From a virus, in the IMG/VR virus record IMGVR_UViG_3300038307_000159, positions 1 through 38,409 of that record: a DNA stretch of 38,409 nucleotides, one strand, 5' to 3'. Position 1 is the first letter of the stretch; each line of letters starts with the position of its first letter. Made by a program: the position numbers and the translations under genes. This document shows positions 19,163-29,600 of the stretch, piece by piece. Below the pieces are notes generated by a model. The model searched no databases, had not been told where the DNA came from, and saw only the letters and a program-made list of their open reading frames with translations.

Positions 19163-22100
19163 TTATTCGACATCTTTTCTATAGTAAATTACTCCTTGTA
19201 TTAAATCGACCGTGTTAGTTTCAGCACTCGCTCCTGTGGTAAACACTATATGTGCTTTTGTTGACAATTCCGCATTACTGAATGTTGTTGTTGAAACTCC
19301 GAAATCAGTTGTGGTTTCTGTAGCGTCTATAATTGTCGTTCCTGTTGTTGTGGCTGAACCAAAAGCCCTTTCCTCTAATTGCCAATCAAGTGATGGATTT
19401 GTACCAAATACAACCGAGTCCACCTGTACTACGGTAATTGCCATATCTTTAGGAGATATCCAAATTGGTACTTCTTCATTATCCCAGCTATCATCTGCAT
19501 ATATTGTAAAGTTTGCCTGATATATGTCATGGGCAATTACACGCTCTGCTGTACCATCATACCACAGTAAAGTGCCGTCGGTTGTATCAAAACCAAACTG
19601 CCCTAATACTGTTAACACTGGGTTGGATGAATTTACAGCCTCAAATGAAGTTGCTCCCCCAAAATCAAATACTCCAGTTCCTATGTCTCCAGTGTTAAGT
19701 AAGAAAGCATCGTCTACATTCACAGTAAGTGAATCTCCTGACATTACTGTGGTTGCATTTGTACCACCAGCGATAGTTAAGGTATCTGTTGTAGTATTCG
19801 CCGCAGTTGAACCAGTATCACCTGCTACTGTAAGCCAGATGTTTTGGTCAACATCTCCACCTACACATACTCCTAAGACTGAGAAACAGCCCGCAGACAA
19901 GTCTATTCCGTTTGCAAAGGTAGAAGTAGCTGTACCGTTCACATCAAGCTCTTCTGCCGTCTCTATACCGCCTGTAAAAGTCGTAGTACCAACATTAGAA
20001 AAAGCCTGTAATCCTGTGAACGTTTGACTTGCTTCAAGTAGACACATAGTACCTGAAGCATCTGGGAATGTTAGTGTCCTTGTCGTTCCTGTGGTCACTC
20101 CTGATATTTGGAATTGTCCGACCTTAGTTATGTCTCCGTTATCTAACAACTTAAATGTATTGTCTTCAAACTCTGTAACTGAACCTGCTACACCTCCTGC
20201 AAAGATTGAAGGCTCTTGTCCTCGTAGGTCAATGGTATCAACCATTGTAAATGTTCCACCTGCTCCACCTGAGTTAGTTACGATAACTCTTGCAACAAGG
20301 AATCCTGTGCCTTTAAACTCACTAGGAATAGTATAGTTTGATGTTCTATTACTATCGTCTGTTGCTTGATTGACGTTGTTGTATGAAGCAGCGGGTAAGT
20401 TTACATACATCTTAGAAGTGGAAGCTACCTCATTTACTGAACCCCATATAACAATGTTGTATGATTTGCCAGACATTGAGACTCCATTTGCATCAAGTAT
20501 CTCTTGTGTTAAGTTTCCAACTTTTTTATACGCAGTACTACTATCATTTACTACATATAGAGAATCAGTACCCGATGTATCTATTGCTGGGAATGCGTGT
20601 GAGTGAAGCTGTAATACTGTACCTGCCGTTGTTGATATATCAAATGTGTTAGCTCCACCTGTTGGTGTTGTCGCTACACCTGCAAGCCAAGTAGCATTTT
20701 GGTTTCTAACCCATGCGTTCAAGTCTGAAAGGTGTCCTTGATTTACACTAGTAGCTAAGTGGTCATTCCATTGATGCTCTTTATAACATCCGTCAGTTGA
20801 TGCTAGTGATGCTGATGGGCATAAGAATGTACCAACTGGTATAAATTCAAAGGTTGTAGGGAAGCCAGTTAATGAGACCTCTAATTGATTTACAGTTGTG
20901 TTTTTGTAATATACATAGTTAATTTGTGGTGATGTATCTGAACCTGCTGTCAAAGCTGTTGTTGTGGCAGGTGTTGTGTCTAAGTACACAAATGTACCAT
21001 CTATTATTCCAGTTAAGTCACCACCACCTGACTTTTCCCAAGCCAGAGTTATTACTGAACCGTCTGAAGTCACCTCGATAGATGGAGACTCTACCACTGT
21101 ACCGTTATATATATTTACTACAGATGCTTCTATTCCCGCTGGGCCTTCACCATCATCAACAAAGAATGAGCCTGTGGCGCTGTCTTCACGCATAGCACCT
21201 ACATACACTGGGTCGTACGGAGCTGTTGGTCTTAGGTTTGTCAAAGCTCCTGCTGTTGTAGTAGACACATATAAATCATCTCCTACTGAAAAAGCGGAAG
21301 TGTCAACCATGTTTACATATCCGTATGTAGCGATAGTACCTGTTGCATTATTTGCTATGTTAGCAGTAGCCACACCTGAAAATCTTGCAGTTGAGATTAC
21401 GTCTGCTTTAGAAAGTGCGATTGTATTAAGTCCACCTGCATCAAAACCATTTATATAGACAACTTGTCCGTTATTAATCTGTGAACCTGAGTTATTGTAA
21501 ACTCTTGCTAAGTCTTCCTGTCCGATTTGAAGTAGAGTACTAGAGTTTGAATCTTGAAACTCCAAAACATCATCTACGTCATTATAGAATAAACTACCTG
21601 CTCTGTATGCAGGTGAGACTGTGCCTCCAAGATTAATATAATCTGATACATTTAAATGACTTGCGATTGTAGAGCTTGCCTGTGATACAAAGCCGTCTGT
21701 AAGGATCAAATCCCCCGTACCGTGCGGGTCTAAGGTTATATCTGAGTTACCTGATGATGTTGTTATAGATACACCCCCTGAACCTGCACTCAAGTCTAAT
21801 ACACCTGCGCCACTTGGTTGTAATGTTAAGTTCTCTGCACCTACTGTTGTAATATCTGTTGCTACTCCTGAGAATACCAAACCACCAGTCATCGTATCAC
21901 CTGCATTTAGTACATACACATCATCAATAGTAAGGTCTCCTGCTATACCCCCTACAACAGCACCTAAAGTACCTGAATAAGAAAGGTTAGTACCAAGAGT
22001 TAGTGATGTTGTAGCTACAGGGTCTACAAGTTCTGGTGTTGCCCCTGACGTTGTGTAATAAAGAAGAGAACTTTGAACACCTGCTGATGAGGTTGCTATT

Positions 22101-22525
22101 TGGTTAGCTTCACCACCTCCTGCACTTGTATCATCTGTACCCCAGCTAGGTATTCCTGCGGAGAGTTTAAGTACTTGTCCGTTTGAGCCTGCTCCTAAGT
22201 TTACCCATTTGCCAGTTGCGTCATTATATAAAACATCTCCTGTTGAGGTTGATGTAAGAGTTACGTCTGTGAGGTCTGTCATAGCACCTACGCTACTACC
22301 ACCTCCACAGCCAGTACAACTATCAACATATATATTCCTCCATTTTTGAGTTGATGTTCCTAAATCATATAAAGAATCTGCAATAGGAAGAATAGTTTTC
22401 TCATAAGTTAAGTCAGATGAGGGAGCGCCTTGTGCTTCTGTCTTGCCGTCGCTGTATATCCAACCACCTAACCCACCTAGTATTAAGATTCCTACTATTA
22501 TTGCTATTATTTTAAAGTATTTCAT
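19163..22525 (-). CDS. large tail-fibre-like protein with N-terminal signal/anchor (1120 aa)
   Basis: Residues 1-30 form a hydrophobic segment (FKIIAIIVGILILGGLGGWI) and a possible cleavage point. SLYDLGTSTQKWRNIY is the shaft motif of phage fibres, followed by low-complexity Thr/Ser/Gly repeats. A middle module (VVYINGFDAGGLNTIAL to YVSTTTAGAL) is typical of phage tail/fibre proteins. The C-terminus is beta-rich. It probably binds the host surface. The N-terminal membrane segment is odd for a virion protein. Confidence 0.72.
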   Translation of the reverse strand: MKYFKIIAIIVGILILGGLGGWIYSDGKTEAQGAPSSDLTYEKTILPIADSLYDLGTSTQKWRNIYVDSCTGCGGGSSVGAMTDLTDVTLTSTSTGDVLYNDATGKWVNLGAGSNGQVLKLSAGIPSWGTDDTSAGGGEANQIATSSAGVQSSLLYYTTSGATPELVDPVATTSLTLGTNLSYSGTLGAVVGGIAGDLTIDDVYVLNAGDTMTGGLVFSGVATDITTVGAENLTLQPSGAGVLDLSAGSGGVSITTSSGNSDITLDPHGTGDLILTDGFVSQASSTIASHLNVSDYINLGGTVSPAYRAGSLFYNDVDDVLEFQDSNSSTLLQIGQEDLARVYNNSGSQINNGQVVYINGFDAGGLNTIALSKADVISTARFSGVATANIANNATGTIATYGYVNMVDTSAFSVGDDLYVSTTTAGALTNLRPTAPYDPVYVGAMREDSATGSFFVDDGEGPAGIEASVVNIYNGTVVESPSIEVTSDGSVITLAWEKSGGGDLTGIIDGTFVYLDTTPATTTALTAGSDTSPQINYVYYKNTTVNQLEVSLTGFPTTFEFIPVGTFLCPSASLASTDGCYKEHQWNDHLATSVNQGHLSDLNAWVRNQNATWLAGVATTPTGGANTFDISTTAGTVLQLHSHAFPAIDTSGTDSLYVVNDSSTAYKKVGNLTQEILDANGVSMSGKSYNIVIWGSVNEVASTSKMYVNLPAASYNNVNQATDDSNRTSNYTIPSEFKGTGFLVARVIVTNSGGAGGTFTMVDTIDLRGQEPSIFAGGVAGSVTEFEDNTFKLLDNGDITKVGQFQISGVTTGTTRTLTFPDASGTMCLLEASQTFTGLQAFSNVGTTTFTGGIETAEELDVNGTATSTFANGIDLSAGCFSVLGVCVGGDVDQNIWLTVAGDTGSTAANTTTDTLTIAGGTNATTVMSGDSLTVNVDDAFLLNTGDIGTGVFDFGGATSFEAVNSSNPVLTVLGQFGFDTTDGTLLWYDGTAERVIAHDIYQANFTIYADDSWDNEEVPIWISPKDMAITVVQVDSVVFGTNPSLDWQLEERAFGSATTTGTTIIDATETTTDFGVSTTTFSNAELSTKAHIVFTTGASAETNTVDLIQGVIYYRKDVE

Positions 22526-22526
22526 A

Positions 22527-23264
22527 TTATGCTTCTGCGTAAGTTACTATACAGGTTTGACCTGTTGCTAATGATGTACCTGCGTCTATTTCGCTAGTAA
22601 ATGTGATTGTTGAATTTGAAGCATCTGCCGTGAAGTCAACTGTTGGTCGTAATGCACGAGGGAATGAGCTTAAATCAACTGTAAGCACCCTCCAGTAAGC
22701 TGGTAGTGAGAATGTCTTAGTAACACCATCTAAGCTGTCTGAGAGGTCATATACCTTAACAATACCCCCTCCTTGAGCGCCTGAACCAGTTGGCATAGGT
22801 CGGAATTTTACAAAATCAATATCTTTTCTTAATAATTTTAGTTCTTCTCTCAATTCCTTTTCCACTATTTCTTCTACGTCTTTACCATTTAATCCATCTT
22901 TACCATCTTTTCCGTCTGCTCCGTCATTACCATCAAGTCCGTCATTACCATTTTTCAAACCCCTAACCTTGTCGTGTATAAAATTCATGCCAGTCTGTTG
23001 CTCTTTAAGAGTAGAAGCTAGTTGCTTTGATATTTCTGCCTTAACATCTTGTAAGTCAACACTGTTATTGTCTTTGAGTTGGTTAGACACATTTTCAAAA
23101 GCCCCTTTGAGTTGGTCTACCTCTTGTAGGTTCTTTTCTTCTATCCCTTTAATTAATTGTACTACCTTTTCAAATGAATTGACAAAATCCTCCTTAGAAA
23201 GCCTTTCGGGGTCTAAGGTGTTGAGCATTCTTAGTAGTTCTTCTTTTTTGTTGATTTCTGTCAT
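22527..23264 (-). CDS. coiled-coil/collagen-like fibre protein (245 aa)
   Basis: An N-terminal coiled coil is followed by a collagen-like stretch of Gly-X-Y triplets (GNDGLDGNDGADGKDGKDG, about residues 97-118), another helix, and a beta-rich C-terminal domain (LPAYWRVLTVDLSSFPR). This layout is typical of trimeric phage tail fibres. One base separates it from the next fibre gene. Likely a short side-fibre or connector. Confidence 0.7.
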   Translation of the reverse strand: MTEINKKEELLRMLNTLDPERLSKEDFVNSFEKVVQLIKGIEEKNLQEVDQLKGAFENVSNQLKDNNSVDLQDVKAEISKQLASTLKEQQTGMNFIHDKVRGLKNGNDGLDGNDGADGKDGKDGLNGKDVEEIVEKELREELKLLRKDIDFVKFRPMPTGSGAQGGGIVKVYDLSDSLDGVTKTFSLPAYWRVLTVDLSSFPRALRPTVDFTADASNSTITFTSEIDAGTSLATGQTCIVTYAEA

Positions 23265-23275
23265 AATTTGTGGTA

Positions 23276-23371
23276 TTAAGGGGTTATGTTTAAATTCTTA
23301 ATTGCAATAGGTGTGATTATAGGAATTATCTCCTTTATTGCTGTTTTTCCTGTGGTATCTATTGCTTTCAT
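23276..23371 (-). CDS. possible 31-aa peptide between virion genes
   Basis: The frame MKAIDTTGKTAIKEIIPIIT and on fits the gap exactly: 13 bases after the upstream stop and 11 bases before the next ATG, the spacing usual in this operon. It is amphipathic with a hydrophobic middle. An opposite-strand frame also fits the gap, so the call is tentative. Confidence 0.38.
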   Translation of the reverse strand: MKAIDTTGKTAIKEIIPIITPIAIKNLNITP

Positions 23372-23384
23372 ATTGTTTCTCTTA

Positions 23385-25133
23385 CTATTTAAGAGGAAGT
23401 GAATTTAATTTATTACTTTCCTGTATTTGTTTAAGCAATAATCGTGTTTGTTGTTCTGGTGAACCTACAAATGCACTCTTTCCTTTCTCTATTCCAAAGT
23501 CAATAAGTTTATCAGCAAAACCAAGTGGTGTAACTGGTGTCTTACTTGCTGACATAAGCTCTAATAATGAGACTCCTCTAAAGTCACCCGCATCTTTCAT
23601 AGCCTGTAATGCTAATACGGCATCATCGATAGCTTGATAGCCTGTAAGTTCTTCAAGTCGTAATAGCCAATCTTTTTTACCATTATTTAATACAGACTGT
23701 ACCGCACTCTTAGTCAATGAAGCATCTTTGGCAAAATCTCCAGCTTGTGTAATCTTACCTAAGAAACCTGAACCTTCTTGTATAAAGTTTGTAAGTTCTG
23801 AATATGACTGTCTTGCATCTGAATATGCTTTTAGTGCTGGGTTGCCAGTAGCTATTGGGTCAAACTGTTTTCTTAGATTAGACATTGAACCTTTTATAAT
23901 TCTTTCAGCGTTTGTTGTTCCTATAATATTATTTGTTGATTTATATATGTCTATTTCGCTAGAAACCCTAGAAAGGAAAGCATCAAGTTCTGCGATAGTT
24001 GATTTAGTACCCAAACCTTGTAGCTGTTGTGCATAATTTTCAATAAGTTTAATATCAGATTGTGCAAATTTAGTTTGTCCTGTTTTTGCTTTAACTGTTT
24101 TTGTAACCCTATCAAATACCACACCACTATCCCCTAATTCTTTTACAAAATCATCAACCGCACCAAGTGTATTGGTTTCAATAGTACCAACCTTTTTAAG
24201 CTCATCTGCCATTGCTTGCCCAACACTTCTTCTTAATGACACAACTTTATTAAATTCATTTCCTATTTTTTCACCAACTACTGATACAGCAGGGTCAACC
24301 TTAATATCTGTTATAGCTTTCTTAGATTGAGTTAGGTATTTTTCATAAGTTGCTAGTGGAGCATCTAATCTTTGCGTACCCTCTAAAAATAACCTTTCAG
24401 CAGAAGCTGCAAGTTGTGGATTAACATTCTTACTTGCCAGTGTAGTTTGTATATTTGTTTTTAGTTTTGTTATAGGCTTAACAACTTCTTTAAAGATTAA
24501 ACCAGTATCTTTAACTATTTTAGGCAATACTTCAAGACCCTTACCTGCTATTTTGGTTACAGGCGCAATAGCAATCAATTCCATAGCTGAACGGATATTA
24601 TCTTGTTGTCGTGGAGACAAATCTTCAAACTTTTCTACACCTAATTGTAATGCTTTACCTACTGGGCTTTCCTTAAAGTCAGGAAATAAGAGTGAAGCTC
24701 TATCTTTAACAACTTCTTTTATTTTTTCTTCTACTTTGTCTGGTGTGACACTTCTTCCAATAGATTTTATTCCTTCAATAGCAATATCAAATCCACCACC
24801 AACACCTTCTCCTAATCCTTGGAATACAGTTTCAGCTGTTGTTTGTTCACCTTTTATAGCTCTTTGTTGTCCTGCTTGTATTCTTTGTCTACGTTCGCCA
24901 AATTTAGCTTTTAGACCGCTGAAAAATCCTGTTTCTTCGGGAACGATTGCAGGTTCACTGATTACTTCAGGAGCTGTCTCTGTAAATGGCTTCACACCAA
25001 ATTTAGAAGTAAACTCTTCTTGAGTCATTCTTTGTGATGTAGGCTGTACAGGTGGTACAGATTGAACACTATCTAAAGCAGGCGCTTCCCCAAACTTTGC
25101 CTCAAACTCTTCTTTTGTCATTCTTATTGCCAT
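23385..25133 (-). CDS. large internal/ejection-type virion protein (582 aa)
   Basis: Two N-terminal short repeats (RMTKEEFEAKFG and RMTQEEFTSKFG) precede a mainly helical protein with a hydrophobic segment near 180-205 (AMELIAIAPVTKIAGKG) and long coiled regions. In podoviruses the large helical proteins after the tail nozzle are usually ejected into the cell to extend the tail. Position and composition support that; no enzymatic domain is visible. Confidence 0.62.
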   Translation of the reverse strand: MAIRMTKEEFEAKFGEAPALDSVQSVPPVQPTSQRMTQEEFTSKFGVKPFTETAPEVISEPAIVPEETGFFSGLKAKFGERRQRIQAGQQRAIKGEQTTAETVFQGLGEGVGGGFDIAIEGIKSIGRSVTPDKVEEKIKEVVKDRASLLFPDFKESPVGKALQLGVEKFEDLSPRQQDNIRSAMELIAIAPVTKIAGKGLEVLPKIVKDTGLIFKEVVKPITKLKTNIQTTLASKNVNPQLAASAERLFLEGTQRLDAPLATYEKYLTQSKKAITDIKVDPAVSVVGEKIGNEFNKVVSLRRSVGQAMADELKKVGTIETNTLGAVDDFVKELGDSGVVFDRVTKTVKAKTGQTKFAQSDIKLIENYAQQLQGLGTKSTIAELDAFLSRVSSEIDIYKSTNNIIGTTNAERIIKGSMSNLRKQFDPIATGNPALKAYSDARQSYSELTNFIQEGSGFLGKITQAGDFAKDASLTKSAVQSVLNNGKKDWLLRLEELTGYQAIDDAVLALQAMKDAGDFRGVSLLELMSASKTPVTPLGFADKLIDFGIEKGKSAFVGSPEQQTRLLLKQIQESNKLNSLPLK

Positions 25134-25135
25134 AT

Positions 25136-26629
25136 TTAATCTATAATTATTACTTGTGTACCGTCTGGTGCAGTAACAGTTCTTTCAGTACTAGTTGTAA
25201 CTCGACCTAATTCAACTGCGGTTTTCATATCTTTTAAGAGTTTGTCTAATCTTCCTATTTCAGTCCTCAAATCATCTGGTGATTGTAAGTCAGGGTTAAG
25301 TGTTGTACCTGCTGATGTCATCAACCTAACATCTGCCTCAGACATCTGTGGTCCAAAGAACTTTTTAATAGATGGGTCTGTCATAAGTGTAAGTACATTT
25401 GTTCTAAGTGTATTTGTAAATGCTTCAAGCCTTGTCTTATCAGTAGCACCAAATAATAATCGCGCAGGACCTTCTTTTAGAATACTTCTACCTGCTGCGT
25501 GTGCTAAGTCTAATGCACTTTTAGCGGTGTCTTCTAAGAAAGTAAGTTGAGCAATAGCATCATCAGGCGATATTGCTGTCACACCCTCTTCCTCATCAAC
25601 TGCTTTTGTAGATAACATTTTCTGTCCAACAACACTACCATCGGGAGCTTTTTCAAACTGTACCAAGTTACCATTTGCATCTAATCTAGTATCAAATGTA
25701 TTCTGTGGTGCATCTGGTAAGAATACTCCGTTAGTAAAGGCGATGTTAAAGGCTTCCTCTTTTGAACCAGCGTTTTGTATTTGTTTTAGTATTTCTCCAC
25801 CATTCGGGACATTTGCAAGAATAGGAGCTGATGAAATTCCAATATTCCAAATATCTAACTGGTCAGCGGCTCTTTCATCAATTTGTTTTTGTTCAGCTTC
25901 TTGTTTTTGTTTCTGCTCCTCTGCACGCTTAGTTTCTTCTCTATCAAGAGTTCCTGATGCAAGTAATAAGTCAAGATTTTCTATAAGAGCATCTTTTTCT
26001 GCTTTTAATGTACCGAACTTTTGTTGTACGGCTTCCTCCACTTGCCTTGTGGCTGTAACTATACGTCCTTGAACAGCAGAGAGTGTAGCGGACGCTGTGA
26101 GAGCTTGTGAGGTTATGTCTGCTTGCTGTAGAGTTATTCTTCTTTGTGCAGCGGCTGTAAGTGGTGCTGTACCGCCTCGTGTTCTTCCTCTTCCCTCACT
26201 CTCTAATTGGATTCTTTCAGCAGCTAATTGTTTTTGATTAGCTAAGTCTAATGATTTTAATTGAAGACCTTTAATTTGAGCCACCAAATCTTCTTCAGCT
26301 TTTCTTTCTGTCGGTAGTCCAAATTCTTCTTTTTTTTCTGCTGTGAATGCTGTTTGAGGTAGTAACCCTTTTTGTATCTCTTCAATTCTTGTAGTTAAGG
26401 CTGTTGCTTTGTCTGCTTGCGGTGTTACAATTTCAGGCAAATCTGTATCCAAACCTGATACATCAAATGTTGATGGTATATCTGGCTGTACCGTGTTTAT
26501 AGGAGTCTGTGTTTGCTGTAAGTCATTAACAGATATGGCAGTGTCAGCTATACCTGTGTTTTGGGGTACTCCTTGTGCGATGTTTTGTGTCGCTAGTTCT
26601 CTATTTTTTAATTGCTGTTCTGTTGCCAT
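25136..26629 (-). CDS. second internal/ejection-type virion protein (497 aa)
   Basis: A Gln/Ala-rich helical protein with long coiled-coil stretches (LADQ-like KQLAAERIQLESEGRG, EEQKQKQEAEQKQIDERA). The C-terminal part is better ordered, with EADVRLMTSAGTTLNPDLQ. It lies just before the other large helical protein in transcription order. Probably a virion core or DNA-ejection component. There is no membrane segment. Confidence 0.62.
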   Translation of the reverse strand: MATEQQLKNRELATQNIAQGVPQNTGIADTAISVNDLQQTQTPINTVQPDIPSTFDVSGLDTDLPEIVTPQADKATALTTRIEEIQKGLLPQTAFTAEKKEEFGLPTERKAEEDLVAQIKGLQLKSLDLANQKQLAAERIQLESEGRGRTRGGTAPLTAAAQRRITLQQADITSQALTASATLSAVQGRIVTATRQVEEAVQQKFGTLKAEKDALIENLDLLLASGTLDREETKRAEEQKQKQEAEQKQIDERAADQLDIWNIGISSAPILANVPNGGEILKQIQNAGSKEEAFNIAFTNGVFLPDAPQNTFDTRLDANGNLVQFEKAPDGSVVGQKMLSTKAVDEEEGVTAISPDDAIAQLTFLEDTAKSALDLAHAAGRSILKEGPARLLFGATDKTRLEAFTNTLRTNVLTLMTDPSIKKFFGPQMSEADVRLMTSAGTTLNPDLQSPDDLRTEIGRLDKLLKDMKTAVELGRVTTSTERTVTAPDGTQVIIID

Positions 26630-26642
26630 ATTATTAAAATTA

Positions 26643-26981
26643 TTATGATGTAATTCCCTTGTCTTGTAAAGCTGTTCTTATTGCATTGACCGCAGTTTCC
26701 ATTGACTGAGCTTCTGCTTGAACATATGTTCCACTAGGTGCTGTTGGTGCTGATATTGCTCCTGCTTGTACTACTGGTGCTACTCCGTGAAATGAACTCT
26801 TCTCTGATGCTGAAAGACCTAGTTTTGTACCTGTTGTCTGCCCGAACTGGAAATTTTTGCCATCAAACATTTGTATTAACTTATATACACTAAAACGGTC
26901 AGACTTTTCTAAGTCATTAAGTCTTTTTTCTAGGCTTCTTAATAATTGTTCTTGTTGTGGTGTCATACTAATATAAGTCAT
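26643..26981 (-). CDS. small coiled-coil virion-region protein (112 aa)
   Basis: SMTPQQEQLLRSLEKRLNDL opens a short coiled coil, then a Gly/Ser/Ala-rich segment. It overlaps the nozzle-like gene by 14 bases, so it is translated from the same message. It may be a tail-needle or plug accessory by position. No family recognised. Confidence 0.58.
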   Translation of the reverse strand: MTYISMTPQQEQLLRSLEKRLNDLEKSDRFSVYKLIQMFDGKNFQFGQTTGTKLGLSASEKSSFHGVAPVVQAGAISAPTAPSGTYVQAEAQSMETAVNAIRTALQDKGITS

Positions 26982-28488
26982 CTTTAATTTCTTCTTCCTT
27001 AAAATATAATCCCGTTATTTCTGCTCCACCTGTTGATTCCATACGGAGTTTCAATTCTTTAGATTGGGGTAAATTAGCACCTGTGCTTTCTATATTTATA
27101 GCGGAATGCCTTATTGAAAGATAGTCCTCATCATTTGCATCATCAGCTTTCTGTGTAAATATCGTTGTATGAGAAGTCTCTCCATCTTTTTTATATTTCA
27201 AAACTACCTGCTCTCCTGTTTGTAGTGGTGCTGTTGTCATAGTTACCCCAAGTAACTTCCTTGTGATTTCACTACCTCCCTCTTTACCAGGATTTATTAC
27301 TGTATTAAATACCGTTGTTCCTGTGTAATTAGCTTGGCTATCAGTTCTCCAAATAGTATATTTATTACCATCATTTTCATTTAGATATGCAATAAAATGA
27401 TAGCCAGGGAATCTAAAGAATCCTTTTAACTTACCTTGTGTAACAGCTGTGTCATTCCTTGGAGGTGTAATAAACTCTAATTTAAATCCTCCACTTGTTT
27501 TTCTAGATATACTCCAAATACCTACCAACAATTCCCCATCAATAGTTAGTGCCATCAAAAACTGAATAGCTGTTCCATATCTTTGAGTATCACTTAACAC
27601 CGTTGCTGTTCCACTAGCACCCGCATTAAAAGATATTATCTCTTGAGCATCAAATCCAACAATCGCAAAAAAGACAACTTCACTATATCCAGTTGTTGCG
27701 TCTACCCTAGTTGTGCAAACAACTGGCACACCTCCTGATGAATCAACCCACTTTATTGTGTTGTCTCCGAATAATTCAAGTTCTGTTGCAGTACTAACAC
27801 TACTATCTCTATCCCAGAAATAAATAATACCTTTATTGCCTCTGTTACCAGCTACTAATGCAAAGTTTTTGTATTCTGCAATAGATACACCACTAAAATC
27901 AGCTGGTAATCCTGTGAAAGCATCATTATTCCACCCTCCAGCACCGTCTTTAGATGCAACAACATTACCACAAGGGATATAAACTTTATCGTCTTTTGAA
28001 TGTACTATCCCATTTCCAGTAGGTTGAACACTTGTATTTTCGTTATGGGTAAAAGTATCGCCGGCGACAGTATATCCCCAAATACCAGCAGTGTTCCCAC
28101 CATAAATTGTATCTTGGTTTTTATAATATAAAAATAAGTCTGTATCTCTTGCACCACTTGAGGCATTTGTACCATTTATTTCTGTTGTCCAAACCGCTAG
28201 GGGGTCATCACTAACTTTTTTGTAAAGTTGAGGTTTATTATTGGCAGATGATACACGACCAAATCCAAAGAACTCACTACCAGTATAAAGGAACTTTTCA
28301 ATCCCAAAGTCATCAAGACCTGATTCTGTTACTGCATCTAGTTCAAAGTCCTTATAAGGTCTAATAGATTGTGTCCTAGAGGTATCAACACGAATAGCTA
28401 GTGCAGAATGAGTTTTATCTGCAAGGCGGAGGTTTTGTGTTAATCCTCCATCGAATCTATTTATTTTTGTTTCTAAGATTTTTCCCAT
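26968..28488 (-). CDS. beta-propeller-like tail nozzle protein (506 aa)
   Basis: The start MGKILETKINRFDGGLTQNL and the following many short beta repeats (ISIAEYKNFALVAGNRGNK, YFWDRDSSVST) fit podovirus nozzle proteins such as T7 gp12 or P22 gp10, which cap the tail tube. It follows the adaptor-like gene by two genes. Assignment rests on layout and repeats. Confidence 0.6.
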   Translation of the reverse strand: MGKILETKINRFDGGLTQNLRLADKTHSALAIRVDTSRTQSIRPYKDFELDAVTESGLDDFGIEKFLYTGSEFFGFGRVSSANNKPQLYKKVSDDPLAVWTTEINGTNASSGARDTDLFLYYKNQDTIYGGNTAGIWGYTVAGDTFTHNENTSVQPTGNGIVHSKDDKVYIPCGNVVASKDGAGGWNNDAFTGLPADFSGVSIAEYKNFALVAGNRGNKGIIYFWDRDSSVSTATELELFGDNTIKWVDSSGGVPVVCTTRVDATTGYSEVVFFAIVGFDAQEIISFNAGASGTATVLSDTQRYGTAIQFLMALTIDGELLVGIWSISRKTSGGFKLEFITPPRNDTAVTQGKLKGFFRFPGYHFIAYLNENDGNKYTIWRTDSQANYTGTTVFNTVINPGKEGGSEITRKLLGVTMTTAPLQTGEQVVLKYKKDGETSHTTIFTQKADDANDEDYLSIRHSAINIESTGANLPQSKELKLRMESTGGAEITGLYFKEEEIKDDLY

Positions 28489-28489
28489 T

Positions 28490-29599
28490 TTATCTTATAT
28501 GTTCAATTAAGACGTGTGTTGAGTTCATTCTGTTAGAACCTATCACGTTGTCCCACTTAGCTTCTACTTTAAGTGTTAAATCTCCTGTGCTATCCTCTGT
28601 CGCTGAACCACTACCACCCTCATAGAATGTTCTTGCAATAGATGCAAACCCTCCCTGATAAGATGTAAATGATGTCTGTGCGTTTGTAGCACCGTCAGCC
28701 ATAAGTAGAATATCAACAAACCCAGAACCAACATTTAAGTTAGAACCTGTATCATTTACTATAGCAGTTTCTAGTAACACAGTTGTGCCATAAGTAACCC
28801 TGATAGTCATTGTGTGACCATTGTTAATACCAAAAGGAGAAGCGTATAATTTAGCTCTTATACCATTTCTAGTTCCAAGAGTACCCCCTGGGATAGTTTC
28901 ACTCATCACAGTTTCGTAAGTTGTATTGTCTGCCAATGAGCTTTGCAGCCTAAAGAATAGTTTATCTATCCCTGCATCCCAAGTAAGAACACCTGCACCG
29001 TCTGTTACTAGAGTGGTAGAAGCTGTACCGTGTGTTGATGGGGTACTTAGAGAAAGCCCATTAAGATTGATAGGATTAGCTACTGTTGAAGAAGCAAAGA
29101 AGTTTTTAACTAAGAAATTAGTACCAGTCCAGTTATAACTAGCTGTTGTGTCTACTGCTCCTGATTGCCAAGTGGGGGCTGAACCCGCACCTGCTGATGT
29201 TAAGAACTGACCACTTGTACCAAGCCCTGCAACTACCCCTACTTGGCTTGTTCCTGCCCCTAGAAGCACTTGATTAGCTGATAAGGTAGTTGAGCCAGTT
29301 CCACCATAAGGGACTGTAATTGCTGTGCCTTGCCACACACCTGTACCAATAGTTCCTACTGTTGTAAGTCCAGTCATTGTGGTTACAAGAGGTAATGTGG
29401 TTGTAGACATCTCCATCTTTGTTGTATCAAGGTCTGTGAAGTTGTCGTTTATAACAGTACGAGAGTCAGATAATTTATCAGTTCCTAAGATGCTAGTAAC
29501 AGCACCTAGACTTAAATCTTCTGCTTGAAAAAAGTTAGCACCACTCACAACTAAGAGTGCTACTGCAAACATTATTCCTATTTGTTTTAAAGTTTTCAT
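28490..29599 (-). CDS. secreted or anchored fibre-like protein (369 aa)
   Basis: The N-terminus has a signal-like segment (QIGIMFAVALLVVSGANFFQ) followed by VINDNFTDLDTTK and several phrases of the type VPYGGTGSTTL, a repeat common in tail-fibre and CPR surface proteins. The C-terminal half is beta-rich (TIRVTYGTTVLLETAIV). It could be a virion spike or a cell-surface protein. The signal is unusual within a head-tail gene block. Confidence 0.65.
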   Translation of the reverse strand: MKTLKQIGIMFAVALLVVSGANFFQAEDLSLGAVTSILGTDKLSDSRTVINDNFTDLDTTKMEMSTTTLPLVTTMTGLTTVGTIGTGVWQGTAITVPYGGTGSTTLSANQVLLGAGTSQVGVVAGLGTSGQFLTSAGAGSAPTWQSGAVDTTASYNWTGTNFLVKNFFASSTVANPINLNGLSLSTPSTHGTASTTLVTDGAGVLTWDAGIDKLFFRLQSSLADNTTYETVMSETIPGGTLGTRNGIRAKLYASPFGINNGHTMTIRVTYGTTVLLETAIVNDTGSNLNVGSGFVDILLMADGATNAQTSFTSYQGGFASIARTFYEGGSGSATEDSTGDLTLKVEAKWDNVIGSNRMNSTHVLIEHIR

Positions 29600-29600
29600 T

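Noticed and set aside
19212-22500. Several long plus-strand frames inside the fibre gene
   Set aside because: They are antisense shadows of a low-complexity gene with no start signals or recognisable domains.
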